Source of the DNA: Tunturibacter gelidoferens
Lineage (GTDB): Bacteria; Acidobacteriota; Terriglobia; Terriglobales; Acidobacteriaceae
Length of the DNA: 64,000 nt
Assembly (NCBI RefSeq): GCF_040358255.1
Contig: NZ_CP132938.1
Location: forward strand, 1-64,000
Reading direction: 5' to 3'
Below the pieces are notes generated by a model. That model had not been told where the DNA came from, made no database searches, and saw only the letters and a list, made by a program, of their open reading frames with translations. The translations under genes and the position numbers were made by a program. The first letter of the stretch is position 1; each line of letters opens with the position of its first letter. Below, in pieces: positions 8,301-15,188 of the stretch.

Positions 8301-9926
8301 GACGGCGAAGTGCTCATCCAGGGTCGCGATCTGCACACCTTCCGGCTGAAGGATGACGCTGTAGAGAGCCGTGTCGGGGATAGCGCCGCCGTTGGAGATG
8401 GCGATCATGCGGGCGCCGCGGCGAGGGTGGAGATGATGTTGAACGCCGTCGCGAAGAAGGTATGCGCCGTAGCGGCCGCGGGTGGATTCGATGCCCTCGG
8501 TCAGGAGGATGAGGAGCTCGTCGAAGGCTTGCCGTGTGAGGTTGCGGTACGGATAGGCGCGGCGGAGTGTGTTGTAAAGGGCGTCTTCCTCCCAGGGCTC
8601 CGCTCCGCAAGCTGCGACGATCTGCTGCATGAGGACGTCGGCGGGCTGCGGAGGAATTTGTAACTGATCCAGTTCGCCAGAGCGCATCTTTCTGACGAGA
8701 GCTGCTTGTTCGAGGAGATCGTCGCGCGTGGTGGCGAAGAGGCGGCCCTTCGGGATGGCTCCGCGCCAGTGGCCGGCGCGACCTACACGCTGCATGGCAA
8801 CGGCGATTGATCGTGTAGTACTGATCTGGCAGACCAGGTCGATGTCGCCGATGTCGATGCCGAGTTCCAGAGATGCAGTGGCTATCAGAATTTTGATTTC
8901 GCCGTTCTTAAGGCGCTGCTCGGCATCGAGCCGGAGGGTGCGGGAGAGCGAGCCGTGGTGTGCGGCGACGTGCTCAGGGCCAAGACGAGTGGCAAGCTCA
9001 AAGGCGATCTTTTCGACGAGGCGGCGGGTATTGACGAAGACCAGGGTTGAGCGGTGATTTTGAGCATGGGCGGCAAGTTTGTCGAAGATCTCTTCCCACA
9101 TGCCATTGTTGGTTACGGAGCCGAGTTCGTCGCTGGGGACCTCGATCGCGATGTCGAGTTCGCGGCGCTGGCCTACTTGTACGATGGTGGCGGGTTTGCG
9201 GTCGTCGTGGATGCCAGTGAGAAAGCTGGCGACGAGTTCTATGGGATTCTGCGTGGCGGAAAGACCGATTCTTTGGGGGGGCGCGGCGAGGCCAGTGAGG
9301 AATTGGCCGGGGCTGAGGCGGTTTTCCCCCGTAACCAAAGCATCGAGGCGTTCGAGTGATAGAGACAGGTGGGCGCCGCGTTTGTCGTCGGCTACCGCGT
9401 GGATCTCGTCGACTATGACTGTTTGAACGCGGCGAAGATTTTCCCTGCTCTTGCCGGCGGTGAGGAGGATGTAGAGCGATTCGGGGGTAGTGACAAGGAT
9501 GTGAGGCGGATTGCGGAGCATGGCAGCGCGTTCTCTTGGAAGCGTGTCGCCTGTCCGGACGCCGGTGCGGATTTCCGGACAAAGATAACCGCGCTGCATT
9601 GCGAGCTGTTGGATCTCGGCGAGTGGACCGTCGAGATTTTTCTGAATGTCGTTGGAGAGAGCTTTGAGGGGGCTAACGTAAATAACCTGCGTGCAGAGGG
9701 TCAGTTGGCCGGAGATCGATTGTCGCAGAAGCTGATCGATGCAGATTAAGAACGCCGCGAAGGTCTTTCCTGAGCCGGTTGGAGCTGAGATGAGGGTGGC
9801 ATTGCCGCCGAGAATGCCAGGCCAACCATGGGTTTGAGGCTCGGTGGGGCTGCCGAATTTGGAGAGAAACCACTCGGCCGTAATGGGATGTGCCCAAGAG
9901 AGCGATTGGGGGACTTCCAAAGACAT
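5370..9926 (-). CDS. lhr: Large ATP-dependent helicase Lhr
   Basis: A 1518-aa superfamily-2 helicase, close to the full-length Lhr of enterobacteria (about 1540 aa). Visible motifs are motif I APTGSGKT (48-55), the DEIH box (about 172-175), motif III LSATQNP, motif V ATASLELGIDIGDIDLV and motif VI MQRVGRAGH, followed by the Lhr winged-helix and beta-barrel core and a long C-terminal extension. The role is 3'-5' DNA/RNA-DNA translocation in repair. At about residues 979-1032 the frame is filled by a copy of the REP-like repeat, giving a Ser/Arg/Asp-rich insert (SSRLTQDASSRPEQQAVSSS) unlike the rest of the protein. No Shine-Dalgarno precedes the ATG. Confidence 0.93.
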   Translation of the reverse strand: MSLEVPQSLSWAHPITAEWFLSKFGSPTEPQTHGWPGILGGNATLISAPTGSGKTFAAFLICIDQLLRQSISGQLTLCTQVIYVSPLKALSNDIQKNLDGPLAEIQQLAMQRGYLCPEIRTGVRTGDTLPRERAAMLRNPPHILVTTPESLYILLTAGKSRENLRRVQTVIVDEIHAVADDKRGAHLSLSLERLDALVTGENRLSPGQFLTGLAAPPQRIGLSATQNPIELVASFLTGIHDDRKPATIVQVGQRRELDIAIEVPSDELGSVTNNGMWEEIFDKLAAHAQNHRSTLVFVNTRRLVEKIAFELATRLGPEHVAAHHGSLSRTLRLDAEQRLKNGEIKILIATASLELGIDIGDIDLVCQISTTRSIAVAMQRVGRAGHWRGAIPKGRLFATTRDDLLEQAALVRKMRSGELDQLQIPPQPADVLMQQIVAACGAEPWEEDALYNTLRRAYPYRNLTRQAFDELLILLTEGIESTRGRYGAYLLRDGVQHHLHPRRGARMIAISNGGAIPDTALYSVILQPEGVQIATLDEHFAVDSSPGDVVLLGTSSWRIQRVEATGRVLVEDAHGAPPSLPFWEGEAPQRTAILSDGVGELREQISSLTSNLTPGYLSPAQPEIAAASAWLMQECGVCASGAQQLIAYIVTGRAALGAVPSKTTIIAERFFDDGGGMQLILHAPFGGRINKAWGLALRKRFCRGFNFELQAAATDNGINISLAEQHSFPLGDVFHFLTEHTAKELLEQASIASPIFKNRWRWAAGRSLQLLRFSKGKRIAPQIQRTRSEDLMASVFPQAAACFETIVGDIQIPNHPLVNEVMQDVLQEAMDLEGLIEVLRGIKGGTIRCLAVDTPTPSQFAHELLNANPYAYLDEAGLEERRARATSLGRNLPDQPGKLDPAAIAAIRKEIWPDLRDENELHDLLHSLIALPLTVIDREESRHWPVFYERLTQRGRAETLDLSGTPCWVATERLPYIAVLNPLRDESRLTQDGSFRPLSDASSRLTQDASSRPEQQAVSSSAAEWRDPRISFEAEQISASEPNATNPVTKKESIQKLVRGWLQILGPTTANAFASTLSLDPAAIFQAFLTMEMQGLLMRGAFEYPARTEDHDIEWCERRILQRIHRRTVATLRKQVEPVTPAVYMRWLLTWQHLAPQTQLSGEEGVFEALRQLEGFEAPAVEWERTLLPSRVANYDPRWLDALCLSGAVGWGRISPHPAWSAGDGTSPRRVIPTNAAPITFFIRETADWLPHSLAQQCVQEDKLAAALSPAALQLRTLLQQRGACFANDIQRIANLTRQQTQQALWELATAGLAAADGFDQLRACMDPRRKSITTETSARRTARSSAGRWSLLTAELHAAPTAIEQAHRTEAALESFARHLLNRYGVLFRDLLLGESNAPRWRDLLNILRRLEARGEVRGGRFLSGFGGEQYALPEAVESIRASRTRECSAIIAVAAADPMNLAGVVIPGDRVPAVPGRQVFYSNGRLHSETCEQRVVDTVLGVPPYAPPDYPVSPLL
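6831..6968 (+). repeat. REP-like hairpin repeat R1 inside lhr, with a tandem tail
   Basis: Bases 6831-6910 match the R2-R4 repeats: AAACGAAATGCG, GGGTCTCTCCACTCCGC, a stem GCAGCAG/CTGCTGC (6859-6865/6879-6885) around GATGAAACC, then TCCGGTCGAGATGACGCATC. After it the 3' flank is repeated (GTAAGTCGAGATGACGCATC, then GGTCGAAATGACCCATC and GTAAGTCGAGATT) to 6968. The whole block keeps the lhr reading frame open. Confidence 0.8.
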
Positions 9927-9975
9927 TCGCTGATTGTAGCGCGGTTTTATTCGTTCTTTATTCGCCCTTTGTTAT

Positions 9976-10557
9976 CTACATATTGCCGGTGCCGACATCG
10001 GAGGCAGCAGCTGCAATGCTCGATTCATCGAGGTACTGCTCAATCACTTTTTCAAGAGTTCCCTGAGCCGAGAGGATGAAGTCAATGGCGTCCCGACCGG
10101 CTCCAAACCCGCCCGGATTCGGGGTAACGAAGTGAGCTACGGATTTTACCTGCTGACGAGCATTGGCGGTGGCGATGGCGAGGCCGCACCGGCGCATGAC
10201 CGGAAGGTCAATAATGTCGTCACCAACGTAGGCAAGCTGCTCGAGCGTGCAGCCGGTCTTCTCAAGGATTTCGTTGATCGCGTTCATCTTGTGGGACTGG
10301 CCCTGGTAGACAAACTCCAGCTTAAGGTCATGGGCGCGAATGGCTACAGTCTGAGATTGACGTTTGGTTATGATTCCGATGCGGAGGCCGCCGAGACGGC
10401 CAAGGGAGATTCCGAGTCCGTCGTGGGCAGCAAAGCCTTTTGCTTCGATCCCATGGCCTTCTGAGTTTGGGATGACGAAGATCTGTCCGTCTGTTAAAAC
10501 TCCATCTACGTCGAAGATAAGAACCTTGATATTTTTCGCTCGGGCGTCGGCGGTCAT
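9976..10557 (-). CDS. kdsC: KDO-8-phosphate phosphatase (KdsC-type HAD)
   Basis: A 193-aa C0-type HAD phosphatase that dephosphorylates 3-deoxy-D-manno-octulosonate 8-phosphate for LPS synthesis in the cytosol. Motif I is FDVDGVLTDG (D16, D18), motif II IITKRQSQTV, motif III the lysine of QGQSHKMNAI, and motif IV YVGDDIIDLPVM. The ending PNPGGFGAGRDAIDFIL is typical of KdsC and of the phosphatase half of fused NeuA/KdsC proteins. It is just upstream of lhr on the same strand (49-nt gap), but no kdsA/kdsD neighbours are in the window. Confidence 0.88.
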   Translation of the reverse strand: MTADARAKNIKVLIFDVDGVLTDGQIFVIPNSEGHGIEAKGFAAHDGLGISLGRLGGLRIGIITKRQSQTVAIRAHDLKLEFVYQGQSHKMNAINEILEKTGCTLEQLAYVGDDIIDLPVMRRCGLAIATANARQQVKSVAHFVTPNPGGFGAGRDAIDFILSAQGTLEKVIEQYLDESSIAAAASDVGTGNM

Positions 10558-10647
10558 GGCTTGATCATAGCTTGACGGCCCACGATCAAGTCAGACACGG
10601 AGATCCTCGCAGTTGTTCCTGGATTCAGCGGGATGGTCAGCCTCCTG

Positions 10648-11316
10648 CTATTTCATGTTGTAGGGAAATTCGAATACCAGACCAGCGATTGGCAGGACGA
10701 TATTTACAAGTTGCTCGTGCTTGACACGCTCGAAGTAGACGCGGCCGCTAGTAACTTCGTTAGGAGATAGGGACGTTGCCTCGAGTGGATGTTCGCTAGC
10801 AGCTTGGTCGGCGGCTCTATTTTTTGCTTCTGCGTCGAATTGCTCGGGGTTGGGGTCTTGTGAGTCGCCCGGACCGGTCGATGATGTGACAACTTGTCGG
10901 GGAAGCAAAGAGGAGCCGAGCTGAGGAGTTGGGGGTGTCGGAGATTGCGGGGTGGGGGCCGAAGGAAGATCCTTGACGTCATTAGGAGAGACGTAGAGCA
11001 GTACCTTGGGCTTTGGGGTGATAACCTCAACGCGAAAGTCTTCCGGGGTCACATTCTGGGACATGATGGTGTTGTTGGCGATGCTGACGTCGGCACGGGT
11101 GTAGGGCCCCTCTTGCGAGATGGAGACCATGACGGTGAAGCGCGGGGAGTTGATGACTTTGTAGTTGCGACCGTAAAGCTTTTTGCTGATGCAGTTTGCG
11201 TTGGGCTGACAGGTGATTACGTTATCGGGAAGGATGGTCTGGGGAACGGTCGCGGCGAGGGTAACGGTTGGGGAGGTAAGGGCAAGGAGGAGGGAGATTT
11301 GCTGCATTCGAGTCAT
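10648..11316 (-). CDS. Secreted protein of unknown function
   Basis: A 222-aa protein with a signal peptide (MTRMQQISLLLALTSPTVTLA) and a strong Shine-Dalgarno AGGAGG 7 nt before the ATG. The N-terminal half has a cysteine pair, CQPNANC, and alternating beta-type sequence (SPRFTVMVSISQEG). A Pro/Thr/Ser-rich linker (about 118-135) follows, then an Asp/Glu/Ala-rich stretch and a C-terminal beta region ending in FEFPYNMK. It looks like a periplasmic or outer-membrane-associated beta-sandwich with a disordered middle. No family is recognised. Confidence 0.75.
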   Translation of the reverse strand: MTRMQQISLLLALTSPTVTLAATVPQTILPDNVITCQPNANCISKKLYGRNYKVINSPRFTVMVSISQEGPYTRADVSIANNTIMSQNVTPEDFRVEVITPKPKVLLYVSPNDVKDLPSAPTPQSPTPPTPQLGSSLLPRQVVTSSTGPGDSQDPNPEQFDAEAKNRAADQAASEHPLEATSLSPNEVTSGRVYFERVKHEQLVNIVLPIAGLVFEFPYNMK

Positions 11317-11436
11317 GGGGAGACCTCCTGCTGGATCGCAGTGCAGGTAACTTAGCAGTTACCAATGAGGTACTGAATCACTCGATAGTTGTATAGTCGT
11401 GACTCTGTGATGTGGCAGCGTGGAGGGGAAATTGCG

Positions 11437-11475
11437 AAGGGTTGCAATGGACGCCAAACGTCCATTGCAACCCTT
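11437..11475 (-). terminator. Perfect 17-bp hairpin, terminator of the cold-shock gene
   Basis: AAGGGTTGCAATGGACG and its exact complement flank a 5-nt loop (CCAAA on the plus strand). It lies about 70 nt past the stop of the cold-shock gene. On the minus strand the stem is followed by a mildly T-rich stretch; on the plus strand five T's follow after 8 nt. Confidence 0.7.
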
Positions 11476-11543
11476 GTGTACTTTTTGTTGGGCACGGAAC
11501 TGCTCAGCCTGGCTCTGCAGCTTTCCGCGGAGATGGGGGTGGG

Positions 11544-11747
11544 TTAGGCGGGCTGGATGTTTGCAGCCTGCTTGCCCTTGGGGCCAGTGGTGATGTCAAA
11601 CGTTACGCGCTGGCCTTCCTGGAGGGACTTGAAGCCGCTGGAGTTAATTGCAGAGTAATGCGCGAAGAGATCCTCTCCACCGTCTTCCGGGGTGATGAAG
11701 CCAAAACCTTTTGCGTCGTTGAACCATTTCACTGTACCGTTTGCCAT
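11544..11747 (-). CDS. Cold-shock-family RNA chaperone
   Basis: A 67-aa CspA-type OB-fold protein binding single-stranded RNA/DNA. RNP1 is KGFGFI (13-18) and the RNP2 region is [10 protein letters not shown] (25-34). The upstream in-frame ATG at 11783 would add 12 non-homologous residues. The ATG at 11747 has AGGA 6 nt upstream and matches the family N-terminus [11 protein letters not shown] long 5' region with no other gene lies upstream, in keeping with leader-controlled csp genes. Confidence 0.96.
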   Translation of the reverse strand: MANGTVKWFNDAKGFGFITPEDGGEDLFAHYSAINSSGFKSLQEGQRVTFDITTGPKGKQAANIQPA

Positions 11748-11949
11748 GATGCGTCCTACTTTCATAAGGCGATATTTCGCCATTAGTTATAAGGGTAGCA
11801 GGATGTGAGCGAATTTCAATCAATAAGGTTACAGGTTTCTTCGGAAAGGAGGCTGAAGTTGGTCTCCGAGGGTCAACCTGTGGTCTTTCATGACCTTTTC
11901 CCTGGCGCTGGCAGCGACTTCGGATGCGGTTTGGATGCGCGTTTGCTGG

Positions 11950-12331
11950 CGGTTTTCAATTTTTTTGCCGTCGTCGCGCGCGGGGCACCCCCCACCCTGG
12001 GGTACTTTGGGGGTAAGTTGAATGGATGCAATCGTTTAGCGGCAGGATATGTCGCTAAATTATTGCATCTATGGAAGTTACACACAAAATACTTGTTTTG
12101 TTGTAGTTAGCCCCGCATTGCGGTGAGTTTTCTCTGTTTTCGCTGTTCCTACGAGCTGCGGGGGCGGTGCATGTTGTGGTGTTTTTGCCGCCTTTCGTGG
12201 TGAGTTTGTGGTTCGTTGTGGACACGTTAAATTCCAAGGGCTGCCACAGCTCTCGCTGCAGGCAGCCCTTGGTTTCGATCTGTAATTTAATTGTAGCGGA
12301 TTGGACATAACTCATACGCCAACTTTGGCGA
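11950..12331 (-). repeat. Dispersed leader-type repeat, copy A (gene part decayed)
   Basis: This is nearly the same length and order as copy B (45701-46045). The outer end is GGACATAACTCATACGCCAACTTTGGCG (12303-12330). Hairpin 1 is CCAAGGGCTGCC / GGCAGCCCTTGG (12234-12272). Hairpin 2 is ATGGATGCAAT..TTTAGCG / CGCTAAA..ATTGCATCTAT (12022-12072). A C-run/G-run segment follows (11984-12015). Read on the minus strand, similarity to copy B continues to AAAAAAATTGAAAACCGCCA, the start region of the copy B gene, but no Cys/His frame follows. Nothing else is seen in 11748-12422. Confidence 0.8.
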
Positions 12332-12422
12332 AGATTTGTTTGGTTATTTTCGGGTCGTAAAAATTGGCTGGTCGAGACTTGGCTGTTTTCGGGTTTCAAA
12401 GGCTAGGATAGGCATTGCCCTT

Positions 12423-13781
12423 ATGACGACGACAAAATCGAGTTCTGTATTTCTTCTGGCCAGGAGTGCTATCACTGGTGCGCTTGGCGGCCTGCTGTTC
12501 GGCTTCGACACGGCTGTGATCGCCGGGATCACCCACGCGCTGACGGATAAATATCAGCTCTCGCCGGCGAATCTTGGCTTTACGGTTTCGATTGCGCTGT
12601 GGGGTACGGTGATTGGGGCGATGGGTAGCGGCGCTCTTGGCCAGAAGCTGGGCAGCCGCAAGGCGCTGCGATGGATGGCGGTGCTGTATGTGATCTCGGC
12701 GCTTGGGTGTGCGCTGGCTGGTAGTTGGACCATATTTTTGTTCTTCCGGTTTCTGGGCGGTCTGGGGATTGGCGGCTCGTCGGTGCTGGGGCCGGTTTAT
12801 ATCGCGGAGCTTTCGCCGGCGAAGTGGCGCGGGCGGATGGTGGGGCTGTTTCAGATCAACGTGGTGGTTGGAATTCTGCTGGCGTATCTCTCGAATGCGA
12901 TTGTGGCGCACTTTGGGTTGGGAGCGATCGAGTGGAGGGTGCAGATTGGAGTGGCGTTTGTTCCGGCGGCTCTGTTTCTGATCATGCTGCTGAGTGTTCC
13001 GCAGAGTTCGCGATGGCTGATTACGCAGAACCGGATTGCGGAGGCTACGCTGACGCTGCAGCGGATGGGTTCGCCTGACTCTGAGGCAGAGGTGCAGGAG
13101 ATTATCGAGTCGATTCGGCAGGAGAGGCTGGAGTCGGCGACAAAATTGTTTTCCGCGCAGAATCGTCTGCCTATCTTTCTGGCGATCTCGATTGGGATGT
13201 TCAATCAACTGACGGGGATCAACGCGATTCTGTACTACCTGAACGATATCTTTGCCAGTGCGGGATTCAGCCGGGTGTCGAGTGACCTGCAGGCGGTGGC
13301 GATTGGGGCGATGAACCTGGTGGCGACGCTGGCTGGAGTCTCGCTGATCGACAAGGTGGGACGTAAGAAGCTGCTGCTGGTGGGAGCGGTGGGCTGCGGG
13401 ATTTGCCTTCTGGCTGCTGCGATGATCTTTCAGACTCAGTCGCATCAGCAGTTTCTGCTGGCGGTGTTGATTGCTTATATTGTCTCCTTCGCGTTCTCGC
13501 AGGGGGCGGTGATCTGGGTTTATATCAGCGAGGTGTTTCCAACGAGTGTTCGGTCGAAGGGGCAGAGTCTTGGTTCGTCGGCGCACTGGATTACAAATGC
13601 TTTGATTGCGAGCATTTTTCCGGTGCTGGCTCGTTATTCGAAGTCGATTCCGTTTTTCTTCTTTGCGGTGATGATGGTGGTGCAGTTTTTGGTGGTGCTG
13701 TTTGTGTATCCGGAGACGAAGGGGTTTACGCTGGAGTCGATGCAGAAACATTTGCATGAGAAGGTGAAGCCTGCGGCTTGA
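12423..13781 (+). CDS. MFS sugar porter
   Basis: A 452-aa twelve-helix proton-sugar symporter of the XylE/GalP/AraE family. Signatures are GGLLFGFDTAVIAG at helix 1, GSRKALRWM in the loop 2-3 position, RFLGGLGIGGSS and YIAELSPAKWRGRMV, NQLTGINAILYYLNDIF at helix 7, and PETKGFTLE after helix 12. The ATG at 12423 places these correctly; the in-frame start at 12336 lies inside the tail of repeat copy A and would add a non-homologous 29-residue extension. AGGATAGG is 10 nt upstream. The sugar is not predictable, though the sugar isomerase-like gene downstream suggests a shared pathway. Confidence 0.93.
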   Translation: MTTTKSSSVFLLARSAITGALGGLLFGFDTAVIAGITHALTDKYQLSPANLGFTVSIALWGTVIGAMGSGALGQKLGSRKALRWMAVLYVISALGCALAGSWTIFLFFRFLGGLGIGGSSVLGPVYIAELSPAKWRGRMVGLFQINVVVGILLAYLSNAIVAHFGLGAIEWRVQIGVAFVPAALFLIMLLSVPQSSRWLITQNRIAEATLTLQRMGSPDSEAEVQEIIESIRQERLESATKLFSAQNRLPIFLAISIGMFNQLTGINAILYYLNDIFASAGFSRVSSDLQAVAIGAMNLVATLAGVSLIDKVGRKKLLLVGAVGCGICLLAAAMIFQTQSHQQFLLAVLIAYIVSFAFSQGAVIWVYISEVFPTSVRSKGQSLGSSAHWITNALIASIFPVLARYSKSIPFFFFAVMMVVQFLVVLFVYPETKGFTLESMQKHLHEKVKPAA

Positions 13782-13820
13782 TTTTCTTTTGGTTGCTTTG
13801 TGGATGCAAAGCAAAAGCAG

Positions 13821-13835
13821 ATCCCCTTCGGGGAT
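13821..13835 (+). terminator. Short hairpin after the sugar porter gene
   Basis: ATCCCC-TTC-GGGGAT forms a 6-bp stem with a triloop 40 nt past the stop codon. There is no strong T-run, so the termination role is tentative. It runs into repeat R2. Confidence 0.35.
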
Positions 13836-13849
13836 GACAACCAGAGAGG

Positions 13850-13935
13850 CAACGGCAACAACAAAGGCGAAATTCGGGGGTCTCTCCACTACGTCGCGCG
13901 ATGAGGCCGCGCGACTTCGGTCGAGATGACGCTTC
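13850..13935 (+). repeat. REP-like hairpin repeat R2
   Basis: Order: GGCAACGGCAACAACAAAGG, CGAAATTCGGGGGTCTCTCC, stem GTCGCGCG/CGCGCGAC (13893-13900/13908-13915) around ATGAGGC, then TTCGGTCGAGATGACGCTTC. The flanks match R1, R3 and R4, while the stem bases differ and stay complementary. Confidence 0.8.
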
Positions 13936-13958
13936 ATTGGGGTTGAGGAGAGTTTTCG

Positions 13959-13997
13959 ATGCGATTACGCTTCATTGGGAATCGGCATGGGTTGTGA
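13959..13997 (+). other. Duplicated translation-start region with a 12-codon mini-ORF
   Basis: GGTTGAGGAGAGTTTTCGATGCG (13941-13963) is almost repeated as GGTTAAGGAGAGTTATCGATGCG (14005-14027), the true start of the next gene. The upstream copy opens a frame of 12 codons (MRLRFIGNRHGL) ending in TGA at 13997. It has the same Shine-Dalgarno as the real gene and could be translated. Confidence 0.5.
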
Positions 13998-14022
13998 CTT
14001 CTTGGGTTAAGGAGAGTTATCG

Positions 14023-14988
14023 ATGCGGTTAGGGTTGTTTACACCGATATTTAATGGGTTGTCGTTGGATGATCTGCTGGTGGAGTTGAAGAAGTATCCG
14101 CAGATTGAAGCGCTGGAGATTGGGACTGGTGGGTGGCCGGGGAGCAGCCATCTTGATCTGGATGCTTTGCTTGCAAGTAAAGAGGCGGCGCGGGCGTATC
14201 GGTCGAAGTTGGAGGACGCGGGGCTGACGATCAGTGCGTTGTCGTGCCATGGAAACCCGGTGCATCCGAAGAAAGAAGTTGCAGGACGAGACGATGAACT
14301 GCTGCGGAAGACGGTGAGGCTGGCGGAGCAGATTCATGTGCCTGTGGTGGTTACGTTTTCCGGGTGTCCGGGTGGTTCGGCGCAGGATGTGACGCCAAAT
14401 TGGATTACGGCGGCGTGGCCTCCGGAGTTTTCCGATGCTCTGGCGTGGCAGTGGGAGGAGCGGCTGATTCCCTACTGGAAGGGTGCGGCTCAGTTTGCGA
14501 AGGATGCTGGGGTGAAGGTGGCGCTGGAGGCTCATCCGGGGTTTTGTGTGTATAACCCGGAGACTGTGCTGCGTCTGCGGGCGGCTGTTGGTGATTCGGT
14601 TGGGATTAATTTAGACCCGAGCCATCTGTGGTGGCAGGGGATCGATATTCCTGCGGCGATTGCTGCGCTGGGGGATGCGATCTTTCACTTTCATGCGAAG
14701 GATGTGGCGATCAATGCGGCAATGCGCGATGTGAATGGCGTGCTGGATACGAAGAGTTATCGCGAGATGGCGAAGAGGTCTTGGCTGTTTCGCTCGGTTG
14801 GGTGGGGGCATGGTGAGTTGGAGTGGAAGCGGATTGCCTCTGCGTTGCGCCTTGTTGGGTATGACTATGTGATGAGTATCGAGCATGAGGATGCTCTGGC
14901 TTCTACGCAGGAGGGGCTGGCTTCGGCGATTGGGATGCTTTCGCGGGTGCTGCTGAAGGAGCCTCCTGTGGAGGCCTGGTGGGCTTAG
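14023..14988 (+). CDS. Sugar phosphate isomerase/epimerase-like TIM-barrel protein
   Basis: A 321-aa xylose-isomerase-like (AP-endonuclease-2-fold) barrel. The pattern of metal-site residues is visible: E near GVKVALEAHPGF, D of INLDPSHLWWQG, H of FHFHAKD and E of YVMSIEHEDAL. AAGGAGAG lies 6 nt before the ATG. No signal peptide is seen, so it is cytosolic. It follows the sugar porter on the same strand (241-nt gap filled by repeat R2). Family members act as sugar isomerases, epimerases or in inositol catabolism; the substrate here is unknown. Confidence 0.88.
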   Translation: MRLGLFTPIFNGLSLDDLLVELKKYPQIEALEIGTGGWPGSSHLDLDALLASKEAARAYRSKLEDAGLTISALSCHGNPVHPKKEVAGRDDELLRKTVRLAEQIHVPVVVTFSGCPGGSAQDVTPNWITAAWPPEFSDALAWQWEERLIPYWKGAAQFAKDAGVKVALEAHPGFCVYNPETVLRLRAAVGDSVGINLDPSHLWWQGIDIPAAIAALGDAIFHFHAKDVAINAAMRDVNGVLDTKSYREMAKRSWLFRSVGWGHGELEWKRIASALRLVGYDYVMSIEHEDALASTQEGLASAIGMLSRVLLKEPPVEAWWA

Positions 14989-14995
14989 AGGCGCG

Positions 14996-15177
14996 TGTCC
15001 TGCCGGACGGGCCCACTACGCGTGGAGCGGGCGTTCGCACGCCTTTTTAGAGCTTCGCGTGGTCCTCCCGTTGGTCGGCACGAGATCCAAACTCGCGACC
15101 AACGGGAGCGTCGAGCGAAGCGGTATACACGTCACGAAGTGACCGCCCTCCGCGGAGGAGGCCCGTCCGGCAGGACA
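14996..15177. repeat. 182-bp long palindromic element between convergent genes
   Basis: The ends are an exact 18-bp inverted repeat (TGTCCTGCCGGACGGGCC, 14996-15013, with its complement at 15160-15177). Inside, CTCCCGTTGGTCG / CGACCAACGGGAG (15065-15077/15096-15108) forms a second perfect stem, with CGAG/CTCG at its tip. The arms between pair imperfectly (CTTCGC/GCGAAG and related runs). The whole segment can fold into one long hairpin and fills the gap between two convergent genes. Confidence 0.85.
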
Positions 15178-15188
15178 TATCTTTCGAA

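Noticed and set aside
12078..12308. Small frame in copy A resembling one in copy B (45832-46023), both beginning MSN.LQLN
   Set aside because: The shared residues follow from overall DNA similarity and include the hairpin sequence; the frames diverge completely after about 40 codons, so a conserved peptide is not supported, though a leader peptide cannot be excluded.
12396..13937. 513-aa minus-strand open frame, rich in Arg, His and Gln
   Set aside because: It is antisense to the sugar porter gene, has strongly biased low-complexity composition and no recognisable domain, while the plus strand has clear MFS motifs.
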